A DNA stretch of 64,000 nucleotides from Heliopora coerulea. Its lineage: Eukaryota; Cnidaria; Anthozoa; Scleralcyonacea; Helioporidae. Positions within the stretch are counted from its first letter, which is position 1. Every line of letters begins with the position of its first letter. The translations under genes were made by a program, and so were the position numbers. This document shows positions 50,601 through 62,531 of this stretch, in pieces. The notes beneath the pieces were generated by a model. It searched no databases. It was not told where the DNA came from and saw only the letters and a list, made by a program, of their open reading frames with translations. The stretch spans positions 186,001-250,000 of the forward strand of contig JASJOG010000185.1 of NCBI GenBank assembly GCA_030142905.1, in the 5' to 3' direction.

Positions 50601-52500
50601 ATTAAATTACTGTAATTCATTAGGTAACTTAACATACCTTAGACGACCATTTCCTAGTTTATTCTTGGTTTATACATAATTCTAGAAGAATTTTTTTCCT
50701 ATAACAAGAAGACAAAAAGCATCTATTAGTTTCACTGGAGTATGGTAACATTCTGTAAGTGTTACCTGAAAATTTTACACCCCCAACACTTGGTAAAGTA
50801 TTTCAGACTATGTGTAATATTAATTACATTCCAACATTTTCTCAGGAAGATTTTCAAGAGCATGAAGCATTGCAAAATGACCTTTTGATTTGTTCAAAGA
50901 TGCAAACAGCTAAATTATCCAGAGCCATGTACAGTATGGTGGTGTTCTTGTCTTATCTTGAATGAATCTTGCTGGTTTTTTAACCTAATAGGAATAAAGT
51001 CAATAAAATACTAGACAGAAATATGCAAAACTTACTGCTAGGCAACTTGTCCCTATATATTGCAAGGATTTTCTCTGGATACGTGGAAAGGCATGATCTA
51101 TTGAGAAAAATCACTAAAAATATTTTTGCATTAATGGACTGCTGCATTGCTACTGCCAAAAATCAACAAGTAACAAAACTTACATGTAAGTCTTGACAAA
51201 AAATGTTTGCAATTGTGCAGAGATGTTCCATGCAATAACTTTCATGCAACTGGAAACTATTTTTGAGGGTAGCAGTCTAAAGTACAGTAGAACTGTAGAA
51301 GCCAATTTCTAGTGCAGTGTATCTTGCAGTTTTGAAAAATAGGTTATGGAAGAGATGTTTAAAGGTTCTAATTTTTCATGAAACTTTGTGTTTTAATCTT
51401 GTGGATGACTGCATTAAAACAATTTCTCTCCATTTCTGTTCCAGTTTTATAACTAAATTTTTCTTAATTTTATTACTTTATATCATAACATAGGAGGTAA
51501 TTGAGGTAGCATAGACCCCATATGATGGTGCATGTGGTTGTCAGTTCTGTTGCTGTGTGGTTTCAGTACCCAGTTCCAGGAGTACACATATCAAAATGTC
51601 TGCCACAGGAGAGGCATCAGAGGCCCAATCACCAGCTTTTTCAAAATGATGAAAAGGCTCTTTTTATATAGGACAAGATTTTTTTAACAAATACATCACA
51701 GATAGAAATGATGTAAATTGAAATAGTATCTCTGATGTTACCAATACTCCTTCCATATGCAAAGGTGCCTCTGAAAAATGAGGGCAAAAGCGGGCCTCAT
51801 CACAACTGAAATGGTAACAATTTTGTATTTCATGTTCAAGGAACAATTTTTTAAATCATAATTCGTATTTAATTTTTTATATCAGTAATACAAATACAAA
51901 GATGATTAGCATACATGTAGGTTTGTAACTTTACATTTTGTGATGTTTATGGATGGTACTATGATTTTTTTCCCAGCAACACTATACTGTATTTCCTAAC
52001 CACAGAGTCACTTTCACTTGTAACAGTCAGAATAGTTTAACCCATGCACAATACTGTTATTGTCATAAAAATATGTAAGTATTATATTATTTAATCAATT
52101 TGTCATCTGTCAACAGGAGTTCCCAACTTGTGTGCTATGGACTGGTGCCATACTGGAAATGTAGTGGTGCCAGTCAGTAGCATGAACAAAGAATGAAATA
52201 ATTTTTAGTTAACCAGATACATTATTCAAAATAATAAATATCTTGGACTCAGATTCCATGCCAAATTAAGTTGTTAATTACAACAAATGCACCTGTTTTT
52301 GCAAATAACAAAAAAACTTGGGAACTGCCACCCTTCCAAACATACTGGTAATATTATAATGCTACATGCTACTTCTATCATGTCTGATAAATTTCTCTAA
52401 ACTGGCTATTGTCACTCACAAATTCTGTACAGACTACCTCGGTACACAAAATTATTAATTACTAAATTATGTACAGTACTGTAATTTCTGGGATACATAT
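47680..52500. other. Long gap between convergent genes, no gene seen
   Basis: A/T-rich sequence with stops in all frames and only short open frames (under 75 codons) without recognisable domains. I see no further element with clear ends. It separates the 3' ends of ABCF3 and the dsRNA-binding gene. Confidence 0.5.
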
Positions 52501-52505
52501 ATTAC

Positions 52506-55500
52506 TTAAGGGAGTGACATAATAATTTCTAAGTGCTTTAGAGCACGGTCGGCTCCCCTGCACTTGGCAATGTGCTCTGTCTCTCCTGACCCATGGGTTA
52601 CAACAGGTGCTAATTTATTAGTACCATTAAATGTCAATTTTACAAAAACTTGATGTAAGCCTTTTTTACTTTTATTTGGAAGGAAAATAAATTCAACATT
52701 AAATCCCTCACTTGCACCTTTATTCTTAAGTTTTTCCACTGATCCTTTATCAAATTCATTTTCAGCTTCTCCTGAAGCATCCCATTTAGGTAATGGAGAG
52801 TCTCCAGAGCTTGAATTGTACTCATCAAGTTCAGAACAGTCTAATATGGATGAATCTGAGCCTGATTCTTGATTATACAATGGTGACCCTGGCAGAGGTT
52901 CCTGCACCAATAAACAAGGAAAACTCTTGGTTGGTTGAAGAATACATTTCCAGAAAATACAGAACAGTTGGAGAATATGTCATCACAAATTAATTGAAGG
53001 GACAGGAGTAGGCATAATATACATGTAATGAGTTGTCAGAGGCATGGTTCTCACTAGCAATTGAAAGGAATTCCTGATGGCAGAAACTACTGCATAATGT
53101 AAAATTAGGCCAAGCACTGGCAAAGGAATATAATAAGATAGCTTTAATCCTTTCCCTATCAGAATTCTCCCCTTTACAAGTAAACACATCTGGTCTTAGC
53201 CTGGGTAAAATAGTAGACTAGAGTATGTCTTCAGGAATGAAATGGCTAGGGAGATACTCTTTTAATTACCCTTTCTCTACTAGAGTTCTCTCCTTGATGA
53301 GTTAAAATTGTTGAATTAGTGAGAGCAGAATTGTTTTACATTAGTGATAGTAAAATAGTGTGGTATGTCCTCAGTATGGAAATGACTGATGAAATACATG
53401 TAGTTTTTAACCCTTTTGCTATCTGAGGTCTCCCTCTCATGAGTAAAATCACCTGGCATTACCCAGTGAGCAAAACAGTAGAGTGCACTTTTTTTAAGGA
53501 GCGTGTTCAATTTGTGTCAACCTGTATTGCCTCACTTGCCTCAAACCACTGTAAAGTGCAAGTAAATAAAAGTTCACTAAGAGCAGCTTGATAGATATTG
53601 TTTCCTACTAGTTACCCATATTTTTTGTCCATCTGTATATTCTTTTTTTAAGGACATATGTGAAAGGTACCTGTATCTGGGAACAAATAGTATGTAACTA
53701 TGGGAATGATATTTCCCTGTAATCATGCATTATTGCAGCTTCAAGTCAAGTAATTTCATTAAACAATCTCAAAGGAATAAATACACAGATTTTGGTATTG
53801 ATAGTGTAAAGTCATGAGTTGTGTAACTTCTATGTATTTCCAGATCAAACTAAGTTTAGAGTACAAACAACCTTTTTAATAACTTTTAGTACAGTCCGCA
53901 CTTTAACATTCTACTCTGGCTAACACCAAACAATTTTACTCATCAAAGGAATGAGCCCTGTCCTTCAATGAGTTACATTAGCTAGCAACAAATGAACCAA
54001 ACATTTTTTTAACCAAAATAAAAAGTTTTAGATTTGGCCATCTATCAGTCACAGCTGCTTTGCATCTTGTACAAGAAAATGATGGGCTGTTGTCATTACA
54101 TTGATCACTGTTTTTATCTCACAGGAATTTTACATTGTTTGAGCAAGGTCAAAACATGGGAGGGTGGGATATTTGCATGTTGTGAATCATCTTATTGAAT
54201 TCTACACACACAAGACATTAGTTACAAGTACTGTTGCAAAACAATAAAGCCATCCTAATATTCAGTGTATTGAGTTTTATCTTTGGTGCAATAATCATTG
54301 TTTAACTCATTAAGAGCCTGGGCTCATCCCTTTGATGGGTAAAATCATCTGGCATTAGAGTAAAATGTTAAGTGTGACCTTGCCCCTTAATGGGTTAATA
54401 TATTCTACAGAATCACTTAACATACAACTGACCTAAGATTGTTCTTTTTCAAAATGACAAAAAAAAAAACAAACTTGTACCCTCTGTCCAAGAAATTCAA
54501 ATGATTCTCATTAATAGTGGAGCTAAGCATAGCAACCAGTCATGCTATGAAAATTTAACAATGCCTAAGCATAGCAAGAGGTCACGTAATGCAAATTCAA
54601 AATCTACAATATTCAGGTATAAAGCCCCATATACATACACCAGTGCAATGGTTATTACATAAAAATGCAAAATTTAGTGGTAAAGCTAGTGATTGCGTGG
54701 AACACAATCTTGAAACTGCAACAAAAATACCAGTTGACCTAAACAGGTATGTTTTGAATGTCTAAATTTTGTATTTGCATAGCATGAGCTGTTGGTATGC
54801 ATAGATAATCTTAAATTTACATAGCATGACCAGGTTCTGTGCTTACTGTAGCTTTGTTACTGATTCCCATTCTTTCAGAATGCAGCAATGACCAAACACA
54901 TTGCACCATGATGTTGAGTACGTAAAACTGACAAGGAAAATGATCATGTGCCATGACAAATAACAGGCCACTCACAGGAAGTAGAGGATAATCCAAAAGA
55001 ACAGGAAGGACAAAATGCTCTTCCATATCAGCCAACTTTAAAAACCTATTTTAACTCATTGAGGGGCAGGACTCATCCCTTTGTCATGTAAAATCATCTG
55101 GCATTAGCCAGGGTAAATTACTAAAATGCACCTTTGCTCCTTAACCCTTTAACTTCTGAATTTTTTCATTTTGGTCTTCTTTGTTTCTGTTTTTTCTTTG
55201 TTCTTTCACTGGTCCTTTTGTTCTCAGATGTCCAACTTATTGGACACTAGGCATTAAATAGTTAATTGGTTAAGGAGATAGCTATGAACTCATTACAGGG
55301 CAGGACTTGTCCCTTTAATAAGTAAAATCGTCTGGCATCAATCTTGGTAAAATACTGAAGTGCACCTTTGCCACTTAATGGGTTAAATTAAATGTACTGC
55401 AATAAGCAGGTTTTCAACCAAACTAGGAAATTCTAACTCCATACTTGGATATTTTTTACTGTACCTGTAAAATGCCTGAATCCACATGATCTCCTTGAAG

Positions 55501-58500
55501 AAGATCCAACATCTTTTCTGCAGCTTGTTTCTTCGCAGACTTTTTTGTTGACCCAATTCCAGTGCAATGAAGATCAGACATCATCTACAGCAAAGACATT
55601 AAATTTAGGAAAAGGCAGCATTCTTTAAGTATTTACTTGACTATCATTGAGATCTTTGAAGCACCTAATGCTGTAACAGAAAAAAAACAAAACAAAACAA
55701 CTACTCTTCAAATTAACTCACTAAGGGGCAGAGCTTGTCCCTTTGACAAGTAAAATCATCTGGTGTTAGACAAAGTCAAATACCAAAGTGTACCCTTGCC
55801 CTTAATGGGTTAAGGAAATGATTATTAACTCATTAAGGGGCAGGACACATCCCCTTGATAAGTAAAATCATCTGGTGTGAGCTAGAGTAAAATTATAGAG
55901 TGTGCCCTTACCTTTTAAAAAGTTAAAGAGATCCAGTAAAAAAAAATTCACTCACTTCCCAAGTAAAAAAAGAAAAACAAACACTCTACCCTCTTGACCA
56001 CTTGATATCATGAAGTAATTTATCAGACATAAAACAAAACAATCTGAACAAAAACATCTTGAAAACTAGAAATTCAATTTAAATTTAAGACAAAAGGGCC
56101 AATAAGTGAAATTTTGACTTTATTTCAAAGTCATAATCAATTAGTCTGATGATGACTTCAAGACAAAGTCAAAATATAACTGATTGGCTCCATCAAGAAT
56201 TAACTTGAATCTCTAGTTTTTAAGATGGTATTACTTGGATCAGGTTTAGTTGTACAGTTTTTCAAATTAAAGGAGACAACAGAAGAGTAATGTCCATTAG
56301 TGCACTTGCAAGTTGGGAAAGCAGGGGTTAGTTGATTGAACATCTGATAATTAGGGATATCTTCAAAAATAACAGTTATTAGTTGATGTCAAAGCCAACC
56401 AAATTTTCCTAGTGATTTCATTTTTCTTTTTTTACCCCATGTCAAGTACCAGTAACACTACAGATGTTATTAAAAGTCAGATAATACAACAGCAGATTGT
56501 GATTTTCATCACCAATCTTTTTGTTTTTTGGTGAAAAACTCCCAAATCATGCATTTTTTTTGTCACTACATGTGCATTGAGGAGGGGAGCTGAGACTTGA
56601 ATACTACTGAAGTCAAAATGGCAGTTTGGTACTCAAGCTACACATACAATAATTATGAAGTTTCTAGTTTTTATTTAGTTTAGTTTATTAGGGGTGCACC
56701 GGATAGTGTTTTTTTATAGCCGGCTGGATACCGGATTTACCGAATAATTGAAAAAAATCCGGCTGGATACTGGTATTTTGGATGAAAAGCTTGCACTTGC
56801 CACAAATCAATCAATTACTACCCAAATTAGGTTTGGATTGAGAGGAGAAAAATTAAAACTTTACACTGAAGTTCAAATGTGATTTGTCTTTTTTTGCAAG
56901 TAATTACTTTAAAACATTACTTGTTCACTGGCATTTATAATTATTACAAGCATTAATTAGACAAGTTACAAGTTGCAACTTGCAAATGGTGGAAAAATGC
57001 AACAGAACTGAAGATGAACATGAACATGAAACTCCTTTTCATTCATCACAATGCAAGAAAATTCTGACAATGCCACTATATAACAAACTAGAGTGGGACT
57101 ACAAACAACTTTGTGTAAAATGGTTGTTATGCACATCAAAATGTGTCACTTATTGAGATTGTTATCAAGTAACAGACGATTATCTTCTGTTTATTTGTTA
57201 AAAAATAACGTTAAATCAGAACGTGAGTTTACATTGTTTCTTCCATTAATGTCTATAGTTAGTATGGTACAAGTAACACAAATTGACAATTGTCTTCAGA
57301 AAAGCAAATTATTCGGTATCCAGCTGGATATAAGAAAATAACTGGCCGGATACCGAATAGTCTCATTACCCTACTATCCGGCCGGATTATCCAGCCGGAT
57401 TATCCAGCCGGATACAATATCCGGTGCACCCCTATAGTTTATTACTCATAATAATGGCATGAGTTTTGTTCAAAATTACAGTTTGACATGGCCTCACAGG
57501 TGCTATGTATTGGGAAGAACAGTATTGACATGTATGCTGCACCATATTTGGTTGACAATCTCTGTTACAAATACCTGAAAGTACCACCTTAAATAACATT
57601 ACAAAGAATTGTACTCATGTTATTTTACAGGTACATGTACCTTAACAAGGCAAGTAAATGTTTTGCAGTGTGCTTCACCTTCTTCTGTTAGAAAATCATA
57701 CACAGGAAGTTTCCATTTGTTTTTAGCAGCCAAGTTCTGAAGTTCACCCACAGCATTACCACCAGAAGATGGAGAATCTGATCTACAGCTTGATGATGGA
57801 CTCTGAGAATATGGGAAAGGATTATCATATGCAATTATTTTTTATTTGTTGCTTGTAAAACAAAATATACAGTAGGACTACAATTCTCTTTGAGCTTAAG
57901 AGTAAAACAAGTAAATTAAAATGAATAATGTAATGAACATGTGACCCTAAGTTGTTTGGATGTCAACTTCCATAATAAAACCAAGTCATTATAGTTTCAA
58001 TTGGTTCACTTACTGTTTTGCACAAGGTCTGTACAGTTAAATGTAGATAAAAATATCAAACCTAAGGTTTGGGTGGAGCAAGGGCTACTATAATTCTTTT
58101 ATTTGTTCTCAAAAACCCTTGTAGCCCTTACATACAGCAGCACTGTACCTGAGGCAGCTCTCCTGCCTAGCAAAACTCAAAAAGAAGCTTCATGAACAAA
58201 ACCTTGTAAAATTATTACACTACCACTTTTCTTCCGTCTACTTCTGTTGTTTATTCACCTACTGCACAGCAGTATAAGTATTTATCCAGTCTTATATGGT
58301 TCCTTGCTGGCATTATGAAGAAGTACATGAAAATGAAGATTTCACACACTCTCACTCCTTAGTAATTGTGAATCAGCAGAGATATGAACTGAATTGTTAC
58401 ACTGAAACAAAATATGACTTTAAGTTATCACTGGATCTGGTTGGCAATGTACTCAATTATAAAAGGCATAATTATAACCATCAGCCCATGTGCTGTAAGG

Positions 58501-61500
58501 ATGAAATGAAAATATTATATCCAACTAGTACTAGCAGCATAATGGTTTGATACCTAAATTGACAATTTTATGCACTTAGCCAACTTTTATATTTAAATTT
58601 GGAAACCAAATTTTAATTTTTGGAGCCTAACTAAAATAATATAAGGACACTGATATCAAAAAAGTTATGAGTACTCTTTGCAAACAAAACTAGGTCAAAT
58701 AATTATTTTTTTAGGAACTTCTTCTTCTTCTTCTTTCAACCTTTATTAATCCCACTGTATAGCAGGGTCGGCCACTCGAGTTTTCCTTCTCCATTTATTT
58801 CTGTCTAGCACATCCACTTCTCTTAGTCCTAGATCCCCCCAGTCTTCTCACTGTCCATCCATCTAATCCTTTGTCGTCCCATGTCTAAAATTTCCTTCAT
58901 ATCTCACCATATCTCTTCTACTGGCTCTGGCATTCTGTTCCCATACTTCTCCTCCAAGACCTTTTCCACTCTATTTTTGAACTCAATTTTCTTAGCGTTC
59001 TTCAGTTCCCATGCTTTAATTCGCCTTTTTCTTTCTGTGGTTCTCCTTCTTTTCCTTGGCCTTGACCTCAAATCTGCTACCAAGATTTTATGCTGCACCA
59101 CAACTGACTCATTTGGGATAACTTTACAGTCCACAACATCCTTATCCTCTTTCCTGACTAAAATACCGTCTATCTGTGTCGTGTTATGCCCACTTCGGTA
59201 TGTTACTAAATGGTTCTTCCTTTTCACAAACTGTGTATTCAGAATGATCAAATTTCTTGCCTCTGCCAATTCCAAGAATCTCTCACCTTCCACATTCCTT
59301 CTTCCAAAACCTCCTCCCCCATGTACTCCTTTGAAGCCATCATACATATCTCCCACATGTGCATTCATGTCTCTGGCTGGTACCATTAACTCAGTTCTTG
59401 GAATTCTCTCAATATAATCTTCTAACTTCTCTCTAAACTCTTCCTTATCTTTCTCAATACAACCTTGTTGAGGGGCATATACTGAAACAATGTGCCACAC
59501 TCTTCTATCTTTTACTATCTTTAATCCCATGAGCCTGGTACTAACATGCTGAACGTCAATGACATTCTCCTATAAATTCAGATGTAGAATTATACCTACA
59601 CCATTTCTCCTTGCATTTTCTCTCCTTCTCCTAGCTTTCTAGCACTTTCCCCTTTCCACTTCATTTCCTGAATACATAGTACAGGCCTCTCAATGGGACG
59701 CGCGCGATCGCGCAGGCACGCGCCCCGCTAATGTTACGCGCGCGAATGATCACGCGCGCAAATGTTAATTTCAGCTCGCCTGTCAAACTGTTTTGTTTTC
59801 AAAACGCTCCCGTCCATCTGGCTCAAACTCTCAAGTACAGAGAACGTTCAGTACCGTCACGAGCATCCTCTCGGATTGGCGCTTGTTAATGGCCCACAAC
59901 GCTTTGAATAAAAGCCTTATCGTCGACGGAAACAACCCGCTTTGGAACAGGGAAGAGAAAGAGGCCATAATAGAGCGTGCTGTTGAAATATATATGACAT
60001 CAAACAGACGGATAAAGGTCTCTCAACCAAATCAAATTACGTCAGTGAGAAATGCGGTTAACGTTGTTCACGAGGTCCACGCTACACTTGACCAAGATGA
60101 AAGCAGTAGTGAGGACAGTGAATTTGAACTTTTCCAAGAGGAATTCGAAAGTGACTCGTGCTGAAGTAATATCTCAATGTTTCTGTTCCTTCGTTTGTTG
60201 TAAAAAACATTGATATGACATTGTATTCATATTGGAATTAAATTGATGTAATTACAAGAAAATTGAAAAATTTTCTATTTTTTTGAGAACTCACCCCCCC
60301 CCCCCCAACAATTTGTTGTTATTTAATCGCGCACGCAACGTAATCTGCCCGCGCGATAGACCGCGCGCGCTAAATTTCGAACGTGAGAGGCCTGATAGTA
60401 CCATGATTTTCCTTCTTTCCACAACATCCACTAACTCTCTTCCTTTACCAGTAAGACTACCTAATGTTCCAACTTCCAATTCTTATCTTTCCTTTCTTCT
60501 TCCAATCATTTTTCTTCACTAACTTCTTTAGCCACAGTCGTGACCCCTGCTGGACCCTTTGTTAATTTCTCACTGCAGCCAGGGGATGCTGCAGTGCGTT
60601 GCCTATGGGGGATGCCCTAGCCCTTTTGTGATACATTGATGACTCAAGATTCATTATTTAAATTTGCCATGTTTTTACACTCAGTTGCCTAGACCTGCCA
60701 GCAACCTTCCCCATTTATCCAGCTTGGGGTCAGCAGTGAGTTGAATTGGAATATCTCCTCACTGGCTGGGGAACATTTGACAACAAATTTTTTCATCACA
60801 ACTTTGAGTCCTGCAGTGCATTATACTGTAATCTGAAAGTGTCACCATGTATAGACTGTTCTGGTCATAAACAATAATTGACAACAAATGTAAACAAAAG
60901 TATGTGGTAAATAACTAAATGAAATACCTATCATACAGAAGGGTTTGTAAGGTTCTTTGAAAGCTGACTTCAATGACAATTTTTAGCTGTCTTAAAAAAA
61001 CTGCTGCAGTGCTTACTTAAGCTAAGTGCTTACTGGTACTAACAACAATGATAATACTTAGGACCAGTGCTACTTTAGAGCTGAAGTTCTTGAAATGTTA
61101 AGTATCACAATGTTTTTAGGAAGTGCAAAGCACTCAATTCAGGGCAGCATTTATTAGTATGGCTAAATGAAAGTCATTATAAAGAATTATTGACCAACAT
61201 CACAAGCATTAAACTAAAATAAATAGCATCTCATGGAGTACACACCATGGAAATTCTCAGAATGTTCTCATACATTTATAAAGTCTGAGATTGCAACTGC
61301 AGAGCTTTTTGCCAACATTCCACTTCAGGTGAGTAAACAATCTCTGCATGGTGGCATTTTCAGACTGCTGCTAACCCTCTGGGAGTACCCTTCCCTAGAC
61401 GTTCTCGCACCTGGTACCATCGTTAATACACTGATAGAAACATATGTGTTTTTAACACGTTCTCGCCATGATGACAACAGTGTAGATTTTGACACAATAG

Positions 61501-62139
61501 AATTTTTGAAACGAGTATTAGCGCAGCACATTTCACCAGTTCAGCTGTGTACCACAAAGAAGCATTTGTGGCAATGGCTACATTTACAGGCCTGAAAACT
61601 AATTATGTCATGTAGTATTTTCACACTGCAACGAAAAACTTTTAAACTACATCTAATCCCTCCCTTAAGTTTGACCACTCACATTTCACAAATATGAAGT
61701 TAATATGAATTTAAACCAGCTCCGACCCGGAGCCACAGCGCTTTTTTACTAAAAAAAACTTCCGTAGGGAAACTACGAGCATAGAAGGTAAAGTGAATAT
61801 TTTACTTACCGGTGAAGAATACTTCAAAGGACTGAAGACACCAACTCGAGGCGAGCTTCTGTCAAACTTACTTCCGTAACTTTGAATAATACTGAGTAAT
61901 TCCTGAGCTGAATTTTGTTTGGCCTCCTTCTTACTCCGTCCCTCGCCATCAGCCCTAATATTACCAAGTTTAGCATGATATTTAAAGATGTTTGGGTTCC
62001 ATTTCAGCTCACTTGTTTCCTCGAAGGAAGCTTCAGTTCTCAGATGTGTAGCCAGCTCCATGACCAAACTAACCGGTGTTTTCTGGCCAGTGTTTAAATC
62101 TTGAAGTGTTCGATAGGCTTCTTCTTTATCAAAAGCCAT
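52506..62139 (-). CDS. TARBP2-like: dsRNA-binding protein, TARBP2/PRKRA/Loquacious class
   Basis: Four exons on the minus strand: 62139-61810, 57802-57641, 55584-55465, 52901-52506. All introns are phase 0 and the product is 335 residues (human PRKRA 313, TARBP2 366). dsRBD1 is at about residues 20-86 (KTPVSLVMELAT, then GRSKKEAKQNSAQELL). dsRBD2 spans exons 2-3, about 126-197 (NAVGELQNLAAKNKWKLPVY, then GSTKKSAKKQAAEKML). A divergent dsRBD3 lies at about 259-333 (VKLTFNG..., then AKCRGADRALKHLEI). The KKxAKxxAA helix that contacts dsRNA is intact in dsRBD1 and 2 and altered in dsRBD3, as in family members where the third domain binds Dicer or mediates dimerisation. The inferred role is a Dicer partner in small-RNA loading or a dsRNA sensor. 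An acidic, Ser-rich linker (about 205-255) precedes dsRBD3. It converges with ABCF3. Confidence 0.88.
54302..54398 (+). repeat. TTAA-ended ~100-bp repeat, family A, copy 2
   Basis: TTAACTCATTAAGAG ... CCCCTTAATGGGTTAA with inner AAAATCATCTGGCATTAG. It lies in intron 3 of the dsRNA-binding gene. Confidence 0.65.
55051..55144 (+). repeat. TTAA-ended ~100-bp repeat, family A, copy 3
   Basis: TTAACTCATTGAGGGGCAGG at the left, AAAATCATCTGGCATTAGCC inside, and TTTGCTCCTTAA at the right. A family B copy abuts it directly, so its right end is blurred. Confidence 0.6.
55148..55273 (+). repeat. TTAA-ended short repeat, family B, copy 3
   Basis: Contains TTTGTTCTTTCACTGGTCC and CTTTTGTTCTCAG, then GTCCAACTTATTGGAC (a small palindrome in the position of GTCC..GGAC in the other copies), and ends in TTGGTTAA. 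It sits between two family A copies. Confidence 0.5.
55286..55386 (+). repeat. TTAA-ended ~100-bp repeat, family A, copy 4
   Basis: GAACTCATTACAGGGCAGGA ... GCCACTTAATGGGTTAA with inner AAAATCGTCTGGCATCA. Confidence 0.6.
55713..55813 (+). repeat. TTAA-ended ~100-bp repeat, family A, copy 5
   Basis: TTAACTCACTAAGGGGCAGA ... GCCCTTAATGGGTTAA with inner AAAATCATCTGGTGTTAG. The 5' and 3' ends are inverted repeats of each other. Confidence 0.65.
55825..55926 (+). repeat. TTAA-ended ~100-bp repeat, family A, copy 6
   Basis: TTAACTCATTAAGGGGCAGG ... CCTTTTAAAAAGTTAA with inner AAAATCATCTGGTGTGAG. It starts 11 bases after copy 5. Confidence 0.6.
56689..57434. mobile_element. 746-bp hAT-type MITE with 8-bp target duplication
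   Basis: Terminal inverted repeats TAGGGGTGCACCGGATA...TATCCGGTGCACCCCTA are flanked by a perfect 8-bp direct repeat TAGTTTAT (56681-56688, 57435-57442), the hallmark of hAT insertion. Subterminal words of the CCGGCTGGAT type recur in both orientations, as expected for transposase-binding sites. There is no transposase; the 82-codon frame inside is not meaningful. It lies in intron 2 of the dsRNA-binding gene. Confidence 0.92.
59682..60394 (+). mobile_element. 713-bp hAT-derived element inserted into the RTE LINE
   Basis: Perfect 11-bp ends CAGGCCTCTCA / TGAGAGGCCTG flanked by ATAGTA (59676-59681, 60395-60400). Removing the element plus one ATAGTA restores a continuous LINE sequence. Both subterminal regions are strikingly rich in CGCG (for example CGCGCGCGATCGCG near 59699), unlike the A/T-rich surroundings. 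It carries a remnant transposase exon (59793-60164). A 6-bp duplication is unusual for hAT, which normally makes 8; one shared C leaves 7 as an alternative. Confidence 0.78.
59793..60164 (+). pseudogene. hAT transposase C-terminal fragment (dimerisation region)
   Basis: 123 codons. Residues about 15-47 (VQRTFSTVTSILSDWR followed by LMAHNALNKSLIVDGN) follow the pattern of the hAT C-terminal dimerisation domain: ER-x-FS, then a basic R-x-x-L, then x-x-N..L. The catalytic RNase H-like region is absent, so it cannot be an active transposase. The C-terminal tail is very acidic (DESSSEDSEFELF). The match is by pattern and I could not align it to a database. Confidence 0.5.
61233..61595 (+). other. 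Unassigned 120-codon open frame in an intron
   Basis: The open frame has a protein-like composition from about residue 39 on (FRLLLTLWEYPSLDVLAPG, then TIETYVFLTRSR-type sequence) and is richer in G+C than its flanks. It lies on the strand opposite the dsRNA-binding gene, inside its first intron. A TTTTCAG acceptor-like site precedes the protein-like part at about 61362. I do not recognise a family. It may be a retrocopy fragment, an old transposon exon or chance. Confidence 0.25.
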
Positions 62140-62387
62140 TAAATAAGCAATTTACTGAAGAACTATAGCACAGTTTTGTACAATACAATCTATACAAGAC
62201 GCTGCGTCCTCTCCCAAACTGCTTTCTGTTTCATTTACCAGATGGCGGGAAAAAGAATTTCCGACTAAGCACTCGTGACCAGGACCCGAAAAAAATACAC
62301 GAGTCGGTCCCAGGGCCAATTGACAACGCTCAAAATATGACAAAATCTTATTTTTTCGTAATGTGGAAAAGTCTAGAAACGCTCACA

Positions 62388-62393
62388 TTTATT
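62388..62393 (-). terminator. Candidate polyadenylation signal of the laminin G gene
   Basis: AATAAA on the minus strand about 140 bases past the TAA stop at 62534-62532 and 250 bases before the start codon of the next gene on the same strand. Confidence 0.5.
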
Positions 62394-62531
62394 TTCAAGA
62401 GTAATTCTAAAAGTTAATCATTTATAATAAGGCGCTGAAGTTTTAAGAAAGACTACATATAGTTAGGATACTCTCTACTTAGATATCATAGTGTAATTAC
62501 ACAGATTTGCGTGAGTAAATTCTTGGGTATT

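Larger units (their letters stand above)
58717..60640 (-). mobile_element. RTE-type LINE, internally deleted, interrupted by a hAT fragment
   Basis: On the minus strand the endonuclease starts near 60480 (GRELVDVVERRKIMVL). After the inserted hAT fragment it continues as IQEMKWKG-like sequence, ENARRNGVGIIL and then an open frame 59530-58904: HIVSVYAPQQGC, DMNAHVGD, THLVTYRSG-like sequence, TTQIDGILVR and QHKILVADLRSRPRK. This is the RTE/BovB-type endonuclease (often annotated in hosts as craniofacial development protein 2-like). The RT is absent: sequence passes directly to a 3' end (GGGATTAATAAAGGTTGAAAG) with a (GAA)n tail at 58735-58717. It is a dead copy, in intron 1 of the dsRNA-binding gene. 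Confidence 0.82.

Noticed and set aside
57093..57341. 82-codon frame inside the hAT MITE
   Set aside because: It has no similarity to transposase and lies in the non-coding interior of a 746-bp MITE.
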